Shown: positions 53,129-62,363 of the stretch, in pieces
Layout of the letters: each line of letters begins with the position of its first letter
Position numbering within the stretch: position 1 is the stretch's first letter
Source: Nonomuraea harbinensis
Lineage (GTDB): Bacteria > Actinomycetota > Actinomycetes > Streptosporangiales > Streptosporangiaceae
Assembly: GCF_019396385.1 (NCBI RefSeq)
Contig: NZ_JAHKRN010000023.1
Span: forward strand, 1-64,000
DNA: 64,000 nucleotides
Direction of reading: 5' to 3'
Program-made: the position numbers and the translations under genes
Notes under the pieces: model-generated
Told to the model about the DNA's origin: nothing
The model's database searches: none
The model's input: the letters and a program-made list of their open reading frames with translations, nothing else

Positions 53129-54969
53129 TGGCCCAGATCATCCAGACCGCGACGGGACCCCTGGCCGAGACCGAGGTCGACCCCGTCACGCTCGACATCA
53201 TCGAGAACGCGCTGCGCAACGCCCGCTACGAGATGGACGAGGTGCTCTTCCGCACCGCCCTGTCGCCAGGCATCCGCGAGCAGCACGACGAGTTCCCGCT
53301 CATCGCCGACGCCGAGGGGCGGATGGTCGCCGGGCAGTTCGGCCTGTCGATCCCGGCCCTGCTCGACCGGTTCGACGGGACGGTGGAGGAGGGCGACGTG
53401 CTGCTCACCTCCGACCCGTACTCCTGCGACGGCGCAATCAGCCACGCCAACGACTGGCTGGTGGTCATGCCGGTGTACGTGGACGGGCGGGTGGTCGGCT
53501 GGGCCTCGATGTTCGGCCACATGTCGGACGTCGGCGGCAAGACCGCCTGCTCGATGCCCACCGACGCGCGCACCATCTTCGAGGAGGGCGTGGTCATCCC
53601 GCCCTTCAAGCTCTACTCCAAGGGCGTGCTGAACGAGGACGCGCTGCGCATCATCCTCAACCAGGTGCGCAGGCCCGACTGGAACCGGGCCGACCTCAAC
53701 GGCATCGTGGCCGCCTGCCGCACCGCCGGGCGCCGGATCCAGGAGCTGTGCGCCCGTTTCGGCGCGGACACCTACACCTCGGCCCTGCGGGCCCTGCTCC
53801 AGCGCAACCATGACGCGATGCGCGTCCTGCTCACCACGCTGTTCGAGGACGGCGAGACGCTCACCTTCAAGGACTACATCTGCGACGACGGCGTCGGCAA
53901 CGGCCCGTACGAGCTGTCGCTGTCGCTGACGCGGACCGGCGACAAGGTGCTGCTCGACTTCACCGGCAGCTCCGAGCAGGCCGAGGGGCCGATCAACTAC
54001 TACCTGAACGAGAACCTGGCCCGGATGTTCTTCGGGATCTACCTCATCACGGTGGCCGACCCGCAGATCCTCTGGAACGACGGCTTCTACCCGCTGGTCG
54101 ACGTGCGGATCCCGGAGAAGAGCTTCTGGAAGCCGGAGTATCCGGCCGCGCTCAACGCCCGCAACCACGGCATCGGCCGCATCTTCGACCTGTTCGGCGG
54201 GCTGCTCGGGCAGAAGACGCCCGACCTGCTGAACGCGGCCGGCTTCTCCTCCTCACCCCACTTCATGTACGCGGGCGAGGGGTTCCAGCTGTACTCCATC
54301 GGCTTCGGCGGCATCCCCGGCAGGCCGATCGGCGACGGCCCCGACGGGCACTCGCTGTGGCCGTCGTTCACCAACATCCCGTGCGAGTTCCTGGAGTCGT
54401 ACTACCCGCTGCGCATCGAACGCTGGGAGACCGTCGCCGACACCGGGGGAGCGGGCCTGCACCGGGGCGGCAACGGCGTGGACGTGGCGTACCGGTTCCT
54501 GAAGCCGGGCACGATCGCCATCCACGACGACCGCTGGCTGACCTACCCGTGGGGGGTCAACGGCGGCGAGCCGGGCGCGCGCGGCCGCAAGTGGATCGAG
54601 CGGGCGGACGGCGGCAAGGAGATCCTGCCGAGCAAGGTGCACGACGTGCCGGTCCGGCCGGGCGACGTGCTGCACTTCGTCACCTGGGGCGGCGGCGGCT
54701 GGGGCGACCCGCTGGCCCGCGACCCCGCCCTGGTCGGGCTGGAGGTGCGGCGCGGCCTGCTGACGGCCGGCGGCGCCCGCCGGTACGGGGTGGTCTGCGC
54801 GGCCGACGGCACGGTGGACGAGGCGGCCACCCGCGACCTGCGGGCGGAGCTGGAGGGCACCAGGCCGGAGCTCAAGGTGTTCGACATGGGCCCGCCGATG
54901 GCGGAGATCCTGGCCAGGTGCGAGGAGGAGACCGGCCTGCCCGCCCCCCGGCCCCCGGCCAGGGCGTGA
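53125..54969 (+). CDS. hyuB: HyuB-type hydantoinase/oxoprolinase beta subunit
   Basis: A 614-residue protein of the hydantoinase B family: LDIIENALRNARYEMDEVLFRTALSPGIREQHDEF (N-terminus read in parts), GHMSDVGGKT and HRGGNGVDVAYRF near the C-terminus. It forms a complex with HyuA and contains the ring-opening site in known members. ATGA overlap with HyuA, GTGA overlap with the cysteine hydrolase. Confidence 0.93.
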
Positions 54970-55553
54970 ACCCGTTCGACGGGACGCTCCCGTTCGGGGA
55001 GCGTCCCGCGCTCATCCTCATCGACCTGATGCGGGCCTACTTCGAGCCCGGGGCGGATCTCTACATGGGGTCGCGCGACTGCCTCGACAGCGCCGCCCGG
55101 GTGCTGTCGGCGGCCCGCGCGGCCGGCGTGCCGGTGGTCCACACCCGGGTCGCGTTCGGCGCGGGCGGTCTCGACGGCGGGCTGTTCTACCGGAAGGTGC
55201 CGCCGCTGCGGCACCTGGCCGGCCCGCTGGGCGAGCTGATGCCGGAGGTGGAGCCCGCCGACGGCGAGGTGGTGATCGTCAAGCAGTACGCGAGCGCGTT
55301 CTTCGGCACCACCCTCGCCTCCACGCTGACCGCGCTGCGGGTGGACACGCTGCTCATCGCCGGGGTGTCCACCAGCGGGTGCGTACGGGCCAGCGCCGTG
55401 GACGCGGTGCAGCACGGCTTCGTCCCGGTCGTGGTCCGCCAGGCGGTCGGCGACCGCGACCCGGGGCCGCACGAGGCGAACCTGTTCGACATCGGCGCCA
55501 AGTACGGCGAGATCTGGGACGAGGAGGCGGTGCTCCGGCGCCTTGGAGCCTAG
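54966..55553 (+). CDS. Cysteine hydrolase (isochorismatase / N-carbamoylsarcosine amidase-like)
   Basis: A 195-residue amidohydrolase with a Cys-Asp-Lys triad: Asp in ALILIDLMRAYF, Lys in VVIVKQYASAFF and Cys in GVSTSGCVRASA. In N-methylhydantoin breakdown a relative hydrolyses the N-carbamoyl product made by HyuAB, which fits its place here. The GTG start overlaps the HyuB stop, and the gene runs straight into a strong terminator. Confidence 0.88.
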   Translation: MNPFDGTLPFGERPALILIDLMRAYFEPGADLYMGSRDCLDSAARVLSAARAAGVPVVHTRVAFGAGGLDGGLFYRKVPPLRHLAGPLGELMPEVEPADGEVVIVKQYASAFFGTTLASTLTALRVDTLLIAGVSTSGCVRASAVDAVQHGFVPVVVRQAVGDRDPGPHEANLFDIGAKYGEIWDEEAVLRRLGA

Positions 55554-55582
55554 AAGCCGGGTGCCGGTCGGCACCCGGCTTC
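55553..55582. terminator. Rho-independent-type hairpin ending the HyuAB operon
   Basis: A perfect 13-bp stem (55553-55565 with 55570-55582) closes a GGTC tetraloop, starting at the last base of the cysteine hydrolase stop codon. A weak T-content follows. Confidence 0.85.
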
Positions 55583-55607
55583 GCATGCCGCCTCGTGTTA
55601 AAGATTA

Positions 55608-55636
55608 TTGACATCATGTCTGCGCTGCTTTACCTT
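55608..55636 (+). promoter_or_regulatory. Sigma-70-like promoter of the membrane protein/XRE pair
   Basis: TTGACA (55608-55613), a 17-bp spacer and TACCTT (55631-55636). It is AT-rich for this genome and placed 36 bp before the ATG at 55673. Confidence 0.65.
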
Positions 55637-55640
55637 TGAC

Positions 55641-55662
55641 CATGTAAAAGTTTCTTTACATG
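55641..55662. promoter_or_regulatory. Operator candidate for the XRE regulator
   Basis: CATGTAAA-N6-TTTACATG has perfect 8-bp arms at about the transcription start of the promoter at 55608-55636, a repressor position. The XRE-type regulator encoded as second gene is the likely binder. Confidence 0.65.
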
Positions 55663-55672
55663 GGAGCAGGGC

Positions 55673-56092
55673 ATGTCCTCCGAAGAGAAACGCTCGTGGA
55701 TCTACCTCGTGGTGGGCGTCGGCGTCTACGCGGTCTACTTCGTCGTCGTCCTGTCGCAGGTGCCGGGAGCGGACGTCGCGCGGATCGCCTACGTGCGGCC
55801 GATGCTCATCGCGATCGGCGCCGGGATCGGCCTGGGCATCGTCGCCAACATCGCGGCGGCCGTCGCCTCGCCGAAGGAGGCCGGCCGGACCGACGAGCGC
55901 GACCGGCAGATCAACCGGCTGGGCGATTACGTCGGCTTCTACGTCATGAGTATCGCGGCGCTCGTGCCCATGGCCCTGGCCATGGCGGAGGCCGCCCACT
56001 TCTGGATCGCCAACGCGCTGTACCTGGCGTTCGTCCTGGCCACCGTCGTCTCCTCGGCCGTGAAGATCGTCCTGTACCGCCGGGGCTTCTGA
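55673..56092 (+). CDS. DUF2178-like membrane protein
   Basis: A 139-residue protein with four hydrophobic helices (about 10-30, 43-65, 85-105 and 110-130) and a cytoplasmic acidic/basic loop (SPKEAGRTDERDRQINRLGD) between the second and third. DERDRQI is typical of small membrane proteins coded beside XRE regulators. The stop is 2 bp before the XRE ATG. Function unknown. Confidence 0.75.
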   Translation: MSSEEKRSWIYLVVGVGVYAVYFVVVLSQVPGADVARIAYVRPMLIAIGAGIGLGIVANIAAAVASPKEAGRTDERDRQINRLGDYVGFYVMSIAALVPMALAMAEAAHFWIANALYLAFVLATVVSSAVKIVLYRRGF

Positions 56093-56094
56093 CC

Positions 56095-56319
56095 ATGGTC
56101 AAGCCCACGAAGGTCACGAACTCGATCCGAGCCCTGCGGTTCGCGCACGGCGAGATGACGCAGGCACAGCTGGCCGACCGCATCGGGGTCACCAGGCAGA
56201 CCGTCATCGCCATCGAGCAGGGCCGCTACTCGCCGTCGCTGGAGGTGGCGTTCCAGATCGCCCGGGTGTTCGGGGTGCCGCTCGACGACGTCTTCCAGTA
56301 CCCGGACTCCCAGGAGTAA
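56095..56319 (+). CDS. XRE-family small transcriptional regulator
   Basis: A 74-residue lambda-repressor-like HTH: IRALRFAHGEMTQAQLADRIGVTRQTVIAIEQGRYSPSLEVAFQIARVFGVPLDDVF (read in parts). The size and sequence are those of the YozG/PadR-independent type that pairs with DUF2178-like membrane proteins. Likely autorepressor via the palindrome at 55641-55662. Confidence 0.9.
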   Translation: MVKPTKVTNSIRALRFAHGEMTQAQLADRIGVTRQTVIAIEQGRYSPSLEVAFQIARVFGVPLDDVFQYPDSQE

Positions 56320-56328
56320 CCACACCCC

Positions 56329-57345
56329 ATGACCACCCCGGCCAGGATCGAGACGACCATGACGAAGAAGACGATGACCGCGATCGCCCGCGACGCCTAC
56401 TGCGCACCGGCGCAGCTCCAGCTGCGTGACATGGACGTCCCGGCCGTCGGCGCCGACGACGTGCTGGTCCGCGTCGAGGCCGCCGGCGTCGACCAGGGCG
56501 TGTGGCACGTCGTCACCGGCCTGCCCTACGTGGTGCGCGCCGCCGGTTTCGGGCTGCGCCGGCCCAGGAACCCCGTCCCCGGCATGGACGTGGCCGGCCG
56601 CGTCGCGGCCGTCGGCGCCGACGTCACCCGGTTCCGTCCCGGCGACGAGGTCTACGGCACCTGCGACGGCGCCTACGCCGAGTACGCCCGCGCCCACCAG
56701 GACAAGCTCGCCCCCAAACCGGCCTCCCTCAGCTTCGCCCAGGCCGCCACCGTGCCCATCTCCGCCTGCGCCGCCCTCCACGGGCTGCGCGACGCCGGCC
56801 GGCTCGCCGCCGGGCAGCGGGTCCTCATCACCGGCGCGGGCGGCGGCGTGGGCAGCTACGCCGTACAGATCGCCAAGGCCGACGGCGCCCACGTCACCGG
56901 CGTGTGCCGCACCGCGAAGACCGACCTGGTCCGTTCCCTCGGCGCCGACCACGTCATCGACCACACCCGCGAGGACTTCACCACTGGCGCCGACCGGTAC
57001 GACCTCATCCTCGACACGGCCGGCAACCGCCGCCTGGGCCGGCTGCGCCGCGTCCTCGCCCCCCGGGGCGCGCTCGTCATCGTGGGCGGGCCCGGAGGCG
57101 GGCGCGTGCTCCAGGGCGCCGACCGCCAGATCCGGGCGATGCTGCTGTCGCTCTTCGTCGGCCAGCGCCTGACCGGCCTCATGTCCACCGAGTCCGCCGC
57201 CGACCTGGAAACCCTGACCGGCCTCATCGACTCCGGCGCCCTCACCCCGGCCCTCGACCGCACCTACCCCCTCGCCCGGACGCCCGACGCCTTGGCCTAC
57301 CTCACCACCGGCCAGGTCGCCGGCAAGATCGCCATCACCATCTGA
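56329..57345 (+). CDS. NAD(P)-dependent MDR (quinone oxidoreductase-like) dehydrogenase
   Basis: A 338-residue zinc-independent medium-chain dehydrogenase. LLxR-type N-terminal half with GMDVAGRVAAVG and GDEVYGTCDGAYAEYA, and a Rossmann motif GAGGGVGSYAVQIAK. The catalytic-zinc Cys/His set is missing, as in quinone oxidoreductases. The start at 56329 is 9 bp after the XRE stop, so it may share that operon; in-frame ATGs at 56359 and 56374 are alternatives. Confidence 0.85.
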   Translation: MTTPARIETTMTKKTMTAIARDAYCAPAQLQLRDMDVPAVGADDVLVRVEAAGVDQGVWHVVTGLPYVVRAAGFGLRRPRNPVPGMDVAGRVAAVGADVTRFRPGDEVYGTCDGAYAEYARAHQDKLAPKPASLSFAQAATVPISACAALHGLRDAGRLAAGQRVLITGAGGGVGSYAVQIAKADGAHVTGVCRTAKTDLVRSLGADHVIDHTREDFTTGADRYDLILDTAGNRRLGRLRRVLAPRGALVIVGGPGGGRVLQGADRQIRAMLLSLFVGQRLTGLMSTESAADLETLTGLIDSGALTPALDRTYPLARTPDALAYLTTGQVAGKIAITI

Positions 57346-57352
57346 GCCGCCC

Positions 57353-57997
57353 CTAGAGGTCGGCGTCGTGGACGAGGATCGCGGCCTGCACCCGGTTGGC
57401 CAGGCCCAGCTTGGCCAGCACCCGGCTGACATGCGCCTTCACCGTCGCCTCGGTCAGCCGGAGCTGCCGGCCGATCTCGGCGTTCGACAGGCCGCGCGCG
57501 ACAGCCCTGATCACGTCCTCCTCCCGGGCGGTCAGCGCGGCCAGCCGCTCACGCGCGGACACGGCCCGCGAGGGAGCCTTGCCGGCGAACGAGCTGATCA
57601 ACCGCTTGGTGACGGCGGGAGAGAGGATGGCCTGGCCCGCCGCGACCGTGCGGACCGCGGCGGCCAGGTCCCGCGGCGGGGTGTCCTTGAGCAGGAAGCC
57701 GACGGCGCCCAGCCGGAGCGCCTCGTGCACGTACTCGTCGAGGTCGAACGTGGTGAGCATGATCAGCTTCGGCGGGCCGGGCAGGGCCAGGATGCCGGCG
57801 GCGGCGGTCAGGCCGTCGGTGCCCGGCATGCGCACGTCCATCAGCACGACCTGCGGCCTGAGCCGGGCGGCGGCGGTCACCGCGGCCGCGCCGTCGCCCG
57901 CCTCGCCGACCACCGCGATCTCGCCGGACGCCTCCAGGATCATCCGCAACCCCGACCTGACCAGCGCCTCGTCGTCGACCACCAGTACGCGGATCAT
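57353..57997 (-). CDS. NarL/LuxR-family response regulator
   Basis: A 214-residue regulator: receiver (VLVVDDEALVRSGLRMIL, Asp in LMDVRMPG, Lys in FLLKDTP), then LuxR HTH (LTAREEDVIRAVARGLSNAEIG, LTEATVKAHVSRVLAKLGL). Intact counterpart of the broken regulator at 5081-5757. It is coupled to the kinase by a 4-bp overlap (ATG 57997). Confidence 0.93.
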   Translation of the reverse strand: MIRVLVVDDEALVRSGLRMILEASGEIAVVGEAGDGAAAVTAAARLRPQVVLMDVRMPGTDGLTAAAGILALPGPPKLIMLTTFDLDEYVHEALRLGAVGFLLKDTPPRDLAAAVRTVAAGQAILSPAVTKRLISSFAGKAPSRAVSARERLAALTAREEDVIRAVARGLSNAEIGRQLRLTEATVKAHVSRVLAKLGLANRVQAAILVHDADL

Positions 57998-59133
57998 GCG
58001 GTGGGAATCCCGGCCAGCACCCGGAACCCGCCCTCGTCCTGCGGCCCGGCCTCCAGCCTGCCGCCGAGGAGCTCCACGCGTTCGCGCAGCCCGACCAGAC
58101 CCCAGCCGGAGCCGGGCAGACCGCCGTCCGCCGCCGTGGCGGGCCGGTTGCGGACGAGGACCTCCAGCTCGGCGCTCCGGAACCGCAGGTGCACGTCGGT
58201 CTCGGCGTCGCCCGCGTGCTTGTGCACATTCGTCAGAGCCTCCTGGACGACCCGGTACGCGGTGCGCTCCGCGGTGGGCGGGAGCGGGCGGGCCTCGCCC
58301 TCGTCGTGGCGGTTGACCACGATGCCCAGGGCCCGGGACTGGTCGAGCAGCCGGTCCAGGTCGGCCAGCGTGGGCTGCGGGCCGTTCATCGGGTCCGGCG
58401 AGCGCAGCACGCCGAGCACCTCCCTGAGGTTCGTCAGGGCCTCCCTGCCGACCTGGCCGATCAGCGCGGCGGCCTCCGCCGTACGGGCGTCGGAGGCGTT
58501 GACCTCCAGCGCCCCGGCGTGCAGGACCATCAGTGACACCCGGTGGGCGACCACGTCGTGCATCTCCCGCGCGATGCGCGACCGCTCCTGCTCCCGCGCC
58601 TGCCCGGCGCGGAGCACCTGCTCGCGCAGCAGCTGCGCGGCCTGCTCGCGCGCGGCGTCGAGCACCTGCCGCCTGGCGCCCACCCACAGCCCCGCGACGA
58701 GCGGAAGCCCGAGCATCGCGCCGCCCATGAGCAGCGCGTTGAGCGGGGTGCCGGCGACCAGGGCGCGATAACCCTCGCTCCAGTACGAGACGAGCCCGGC
58801 GAGCGCGTGCACCGCCACCGCGCCGGCGACGTAGAGCCACAGATCGCGGCGGCGCAACCGGGTGCCGGCGTAGTACGAGGCCACGACGGCGGCCGGCCAC
58901 ATCACCAGCCAGAGGTGGGCCACGGCCGCCACCGCGACGAGCGGCCACAGCGCCCGCCCGGCGAAGGCCGCGGCCACACCGCAGCACGCCGCCACGGCCA
59001 CGAGCACCGGCGCGGGCAGCGCCGAACGCACCCCCATGGACCCGGTGACCGCGGCCATGGACAGCAGGAACACCGTCAGCCCCAGAGCCCAGGGGGTGAC
59101 CCGTCCGGCGATCCTCGATGCCCGGTCAAGCAT
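57994..59133 (-). CDS. Sensor histidine kinase, DesK/NarL-type
   Basis: A 379-residue membrane kinase: about five hydrophobic helices in residues 10-165, a coiled coil, then HisKA_3 (RIAREMHDVVAHRVSL) and HATPase (VVQEALTNVHKHA, GLVGLRERV). It phosphorylates the regulator at 57353-57997. The 109-bp gap to the divergent hydrolase gene holds both promoters. Confidence 0.92.
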   Translation of the reverse strand: MLDRASRIAGRVTPWALGLTVFLLSMAAVTGSMGVRSALPAPVLVAVAACCGVAAAFAGRALWPLVAVAAVAHLWLVMWPAAVVASYYAGTRLRRRDLWLYVAGAVAVHALAGLVSYWSEGYRALVAGTPLNALLMGGAMLGLPLVAGLWVGARRQVLDAAREQAAQLLREQVLRAGQAREQERSRIAREMHDVVAHRVSLMVLHAGALEVNASDARTAEAAALIGQVGREALTNLREVLGVLRSPDPMNGPQPTLADLDRLLDQSRALGIVVNRHDEGEARPLPPTAERTAYRVVQEALTNVHKHAGDAETDVHLRFRSAELEVLVRNRPATAADGGLPGSGWGLVGLRERVELLGGRLEAGPQDEGGFRVLAGIPTA

Positions 59134-59242
59134 GGCCAGAGACTACAAGGCGCAACGATTCAGACATCCCCTACGAAAGTCGCAGACACCGCGCAGCTTT
59201 CGTCGGGGACGGTACGGCGGGACCACCCGGCACGGTGGACGC

Positions 59243-60379
59243 ATGAGGAAAACCGTTGCCACGCTCGCGCTCTCCGCGTCACTCGCCACCCCGGCCATGG
59301 CCGCCCTGCCGGCAGAAGCCGTCCCCGTGGCGAACAAGCCCGTGACCGCCCTGCCGGCGCCGACCGGTGACCACCCGGTCGGCAGGACGGACCTGCACCT
59401 GATCGACTCCAGCCGCCCCGACCCCTGGGTCCCCAGCCGGAAGGCGCGCGAGCTGATGGTCTCGATCTGGTACCCGGCGCGCAAGGCCACCGGGAAGCCC
59501 TCCCGGTACCTCACGCCACGGGAATCAGAACTGGTCATCAGAAGCGTGCCGCAGCTCAAGGACGTACCGGCGGACACCCTCGCCAAGACCAGGACGCACG
59601 CCCGCGCCGACGCTCCCGCGTTGCCGCGCAAGGGCGGCCGGCCCCTGGTGGTCCTGTCACCCGGCATGACGATGCCCCGCGCGACCATGACCTCGCTGGC
59701 CGAGGAGTTCGCCAGCCGCGGCTACCTGGTGGCGGGCATCGAGCACACCTACGAGTCGCTGGCGACCACGTTCCCCGGCGGCCGGACCGTCACCTTCGAG
59801 GCCGGAAAGGCCGGTCAGACCCCCGAGACGGGCGCGAAGGTGGCCCGGGTACGGGCCGCCGACACCGAGTTCGTGCTGGACCGGCTGGCCGGGAGCAAAC
59901 GCTGGAACCGGCTGATCGACGAGAGGCGGATCGCGATGGTCGGGCACTCGGCGGGCGGCCAGAGCGCCGCGCACCTGCTGCCCTCCTCCAAGCGGATCAA
60001 GGCCGCGGTCAACCTGGACGGCACCTACCACCCCGGCACCCCGGCCAAGCCGCTGGACAAGCCCTTCATGATGATCGGCAATCCCCGGCACGCGCCGGAA
60101 TACGGCGGGAGCGACGGCTCGTGGGACACGTTCTGGCCGCACGTGACCGGCGACTGGAAGCGCTGGCTGACCGTGACCGGCGCCGAGCACGCGAGCTTCA
60201 CCGACTACGCGGTGCTCCAGCCCCAGCTCGGCCTGCCCGCGGCGCCGATGGACGGCGCGCGGTCGATCGGGATCACCCGCGCGTACGTGACCGCCTTCCT
60301 CGACCTGCACCTGAAGGGCGAGCGCCGGCCCCTGCTGGACAAGCCGTCGAAGGACTATCCCGAGGTGCGGTTCTGGTAG
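59243..60379 (+). CDS. Secreted alpha/beta hydrolase (lipase-like), paralogue of 74-1222
   Basis: A 378-residue hydrolase with a cleavable signal peptide (TLALSASLATPAMA, cut after AMA). The nucleophile elbow is GHSAGG, with Asp in VNLDGTYH and His in GAEHASFTD. Motifs SRPDPW, SIWYPA, TPRESEL and VVLSPGMT match the lipoprotein paralogue at 74-1222. A first in-frame ATG at 59243 fits the signal. The divergent kinase operon next door may control it. Confidence 0.88.
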   Translation: MRKTVATLALSASLATPAMAALPAEAVPVANKPVTALPAPTGDHPVGRTDLHLIDSSRPDPWVPSRKARELMVSIWYPARKATGKPSRYLTPRESELVIRSVPQLKDVPADTLAKTRTHARADAPALPRKGGRPLVVLSPGMTMPRATMTSLAEEFASRGYLVAGIEHTYESLATTFPGGRTVTFEAGKAGQTPETGAKVARVRAADTEFVLDRLAGSKRWNRLIDERRIAMVGHSAGGQSAAHLLPSSKRIKAAVNLDGTYHPGTPAKPLDKPFMMIGNPRHAPEYGGSDGSWDTFWPHVTGDWKRWLTVTGAEHASFTDYAVLQPQLGLPAAPMDGARSIGITRAYVTAFLDLHLKGERRPLLDKPSKDYPEVRFW

Positions 60380-60423
60380 ACCGGCTGTGAGCGTGGACGC
60401 CTGCCGTACATGCGCTGCTCAGG

Positions 60424-60438
60424 CACCTCGAAGAGGTG
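60424..60438. terminator. Small hairpin between convergent genes
   Basis: CACCTC-GAA-GAGGTG is a 6-bp stem with a 3-nt loop in the 99-bp gap between the hydrolase and the convergent VOC gene. It may end transcripts from both sides; the stem is short. Confidence 0.3.
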
Positions 60439-60478
60439 GGGTTCTCCGCAGGCGGGAATGGACACCGGCTCGCGGGGC

Positions 60479-61297
60479 TCAGTGCGTCACTTGCCACCAG
60501 AAGCCGTCCAGGTCGGTGAAACAACCGGAATATCCCTCGGTAGTCCGCGTGGCGGCGACGGTGGTCCGGCCTCCGGCAGCGGCGGCCGCCGACAGGAGGA
60601 GATCGACTTCTTCCCGGGACTCGGCCCTGTGGGTGAGGATCATCGAGGGGAAGCCGTCGCCGTCCTTGGCCGTGCCCGCATCCTTGGCCAGGACCCCGCC
60701 TTCCATCAGGCACAGCCTGGCCGCGCCTTCGGCGGGGTGGAAGTCGATGTACTTGCTGCCGTAGTCCCGGTCGACCGACATGCCCAGGGCCTCGTAGAAG
60801 GCCTTCGACGCCTTCGGCGCGGAAACGCCGAGAATGAGGGTGGTCTCAGTCGGCAGCGGACTTTCCGCCGCGGGGCCGGTGTCCTTGCCGGTGGCCGCCG
60901 CCAGCTTCCAGATGGCGCCGTCCGGTGCCCGGAACACCCCGGAGAACGAACCGAAGAGGGCCTTCTTGGCGGGCTTGAGAACCTCCGCGCCGCCGCGGAC
61001 GGCGGCGTCCATCAGCGTCTTGACCTCGGTGGGCTGGTTGACGACATAGGTCAGCACGTAGCCGCGGAATCCCGGCGTCGCCGGTTTCGCGCCCGCGCCC
61101 GCGGCGAGCCTCTCGGCCGCGGACAGAGTGAGCCGCCCGGTCCCGTGCAGGTCGAGGTGCACCGAGTCATCGTCGTCGGCGACGGTGGGAGAGAGCGTCG
61201 TGCTGTAGAACCTGCGCGCGGCCTCCACCTCGGGCGTCCCGAGGGTGATGACGTCGAGCGTGAGGCCCATGGAAGCTGGGGTGGCTGTGCTGTTCAC
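60479..61297 (-). CDS. Two-domain VOC (glyoxalase-like) protein
   Basis: A 272-residue protein with two VOC halves: residues 13-135 (LDVITLGTPEVEAARRFYSTT to APDGAIWKLAA) and 145-272 (TLILGVSAPKASKAFYEALG to TDLDGFWWQVTH). Each has the usual beta-alpha-beta-beta-beta units. It starts with GTG at 61297. Likely an extradiol-type or glyoxalase-like fold with unknown substrate. Confidence 0.85.
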   Translation of the reverse strand: MNSTATPASMGLTLDVITLGTPEVEAARRFYSTTLSPTVADDDDSVHLDLHGTGRLTLSAAERLAAGAGAKPATPGFRGYVLTYVVNQPTEVKTLMDAAVRGGAEVLKPAKKALFGSFSGVFRAPDGAIWKLAAATGKDTGPAAESPLPTETTLILGVSAPKASKAFYEALGMSVDRDYGSKYIDFHPAEGAARLCLMEGGVLAKDAGTAKDGDGFPSMILTHRAESREEVDLLLSAAAAAGGRTTVAATRTTEGYSGCFTDLDGFWWQVTH

Positions 61298-61384
61298 GCG
61301 GGCAACGCTAGGTCCAGCCTGGAGGGCGACGCTTCTCGATTCCTGACCACTTCGGGATCGCGCCCTCGCCGCAGGGCGGGGCCC

Positions 61385-62281
61385 TCAGGCCGGGAAGTCG
61401 CCGGCGCGGCCGAGCAGGGCGGGCACCGGCGCGCCCAGCCGTTCGCCGATGTAGGCCGCGGCCTCGGTCAGCCGGCCCAGGTCCACTCCGGTACGGACGC
61501 GCGACCGGCGCAGGGCGTAGGCCAGGTCCTCGGTGGCGATGTTGCCGGTTGCGGCCGGGGCGAACGGGCAGCCGCCGATCCCGCCGCTGCTGGCGTCCAG
61601 CGCGCTCGCGCCGGCCTCGACGGCGGCCAGCGCGTTGGCGTACCCGGTGTTGCGGGTGTTGTGGAAGTGGAAGCGCAGGGGCAGGCCGGTGACGGCGCGC
61701 ACCGCCTCGACCAGGCGGCGCACGTCGGCGGGCACGCCGACGCCGATCGTGTCGGCGAGCGCGATCTCGTCGGCGCCCGCCTCGGCGCAGCGCCGCACCA
61801 TGGCGGCCACGTGGTCCGGCGACACCTCACCCTCGAAGGGGCAGCCGAACGAGGCGCCGACCGTCGCGGTGACCGGCAGCCCGGCGGCGTGCGCGCGGGC
61901 CGAGACGGCGGCGAAGGAGTCGAGCGCCTCGGCGATGCTCATGCCCTGGTTGCGCCGGGAGAAGGTCTCGGTGGCGACCACGGTCATGTTGACCTCGTCG
62001 ACTCCGGCGTCCAGCGCCCGGTCGAGGCCGCGCGCGTTGACGATCAGGCCGATGTAGCTGAGCCCGTCGCGTCTCGGCACCCGGGCCATCACCTGCTCGG
62101 CGTCGGCCATCTGCGGCACCAGGCGCGGGTGGACGAAGCTGACCGCCTCGATGCGGGTCAGCCCGGCGTCGGCCAGGGCCTCGATGTAGGCGACCTTGTC
62201 ATCGGTGCCCACCAGGACGGACTCGTTCTGGAGCCCGTCCCTGGGGCCGACTTCGACGAGGTTCACTTCGGGGGGATGCAT
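61385..62281 (-). CDS. HMG-CoA lyase-type enzyme
   Basis: A 298-residue TIM-barrel lyase: VEVGPRDGLQNE (active-site Arg and Asp), metal-binding FHFHNTRNTG, and GGIGGCPFAPAATGNIATED with the catalytic Cys. HMG-CoA lyases split 3-hydroxy-3-methylglutaryl-CoA into acetyl-CoA and acetoacetate; relatives act on citramalyl-CoA-like substrates. Bacterial members are often linked to a CaiB CoA-transferase, here at 49912. Two TGTATGCA sites in its promoter link it to the GntR regulator at 49274. Confidence 0.92.
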   Translation of the reverse strand: MHPPEVNLVEVGPRDGLQNESVLVGTDDKVAYIEALADAGLTRIEAVSFVHPRLVPQMADAEQVMARVPRRDGLSYIGLIVNARGLDRALDAGVDEVNMTVVATETFSRRNQGMSIAEALDSFAAVSARAHAAGLPVTATVGASFGCPFEGEVSPDHVAAMVRRCAEAGADEIALADTIGVGVPADVRRLVEAVRAVTGLPLRFHFHNTRNTGYANALAAVEAGASALDASSGGIGGCPFAPAATGNIATEDLAYALRRSRVRTGVDLGRLTEAAAYIGERLGAPVPALLGRAGDFPA

Positions 62282-62299
62282 GCTTCCTGGATATCAACA

Positions 62300-62359
62300 T
62301 GTATGCAAAAAATCCAGATATAAGGTCATCAAGGGTGATTTCTGGAGTCGATGCATACA
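62300..62359. promoter_or_regulatory. Promoter of the HMG-CoA-lyase-type gene with two TGTATGCA sites
   Basis: TGTATGCA at 62300-62307 and its reverse complement TGCATACA at 62352-62359. They lie in the 82-bp gap between the ABC exporter stop and the lyase start, and are the same octamer found twice before the GntR gene at 49274. Confidence 0.55.
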
Positions 62360-62363
62360 ATCC

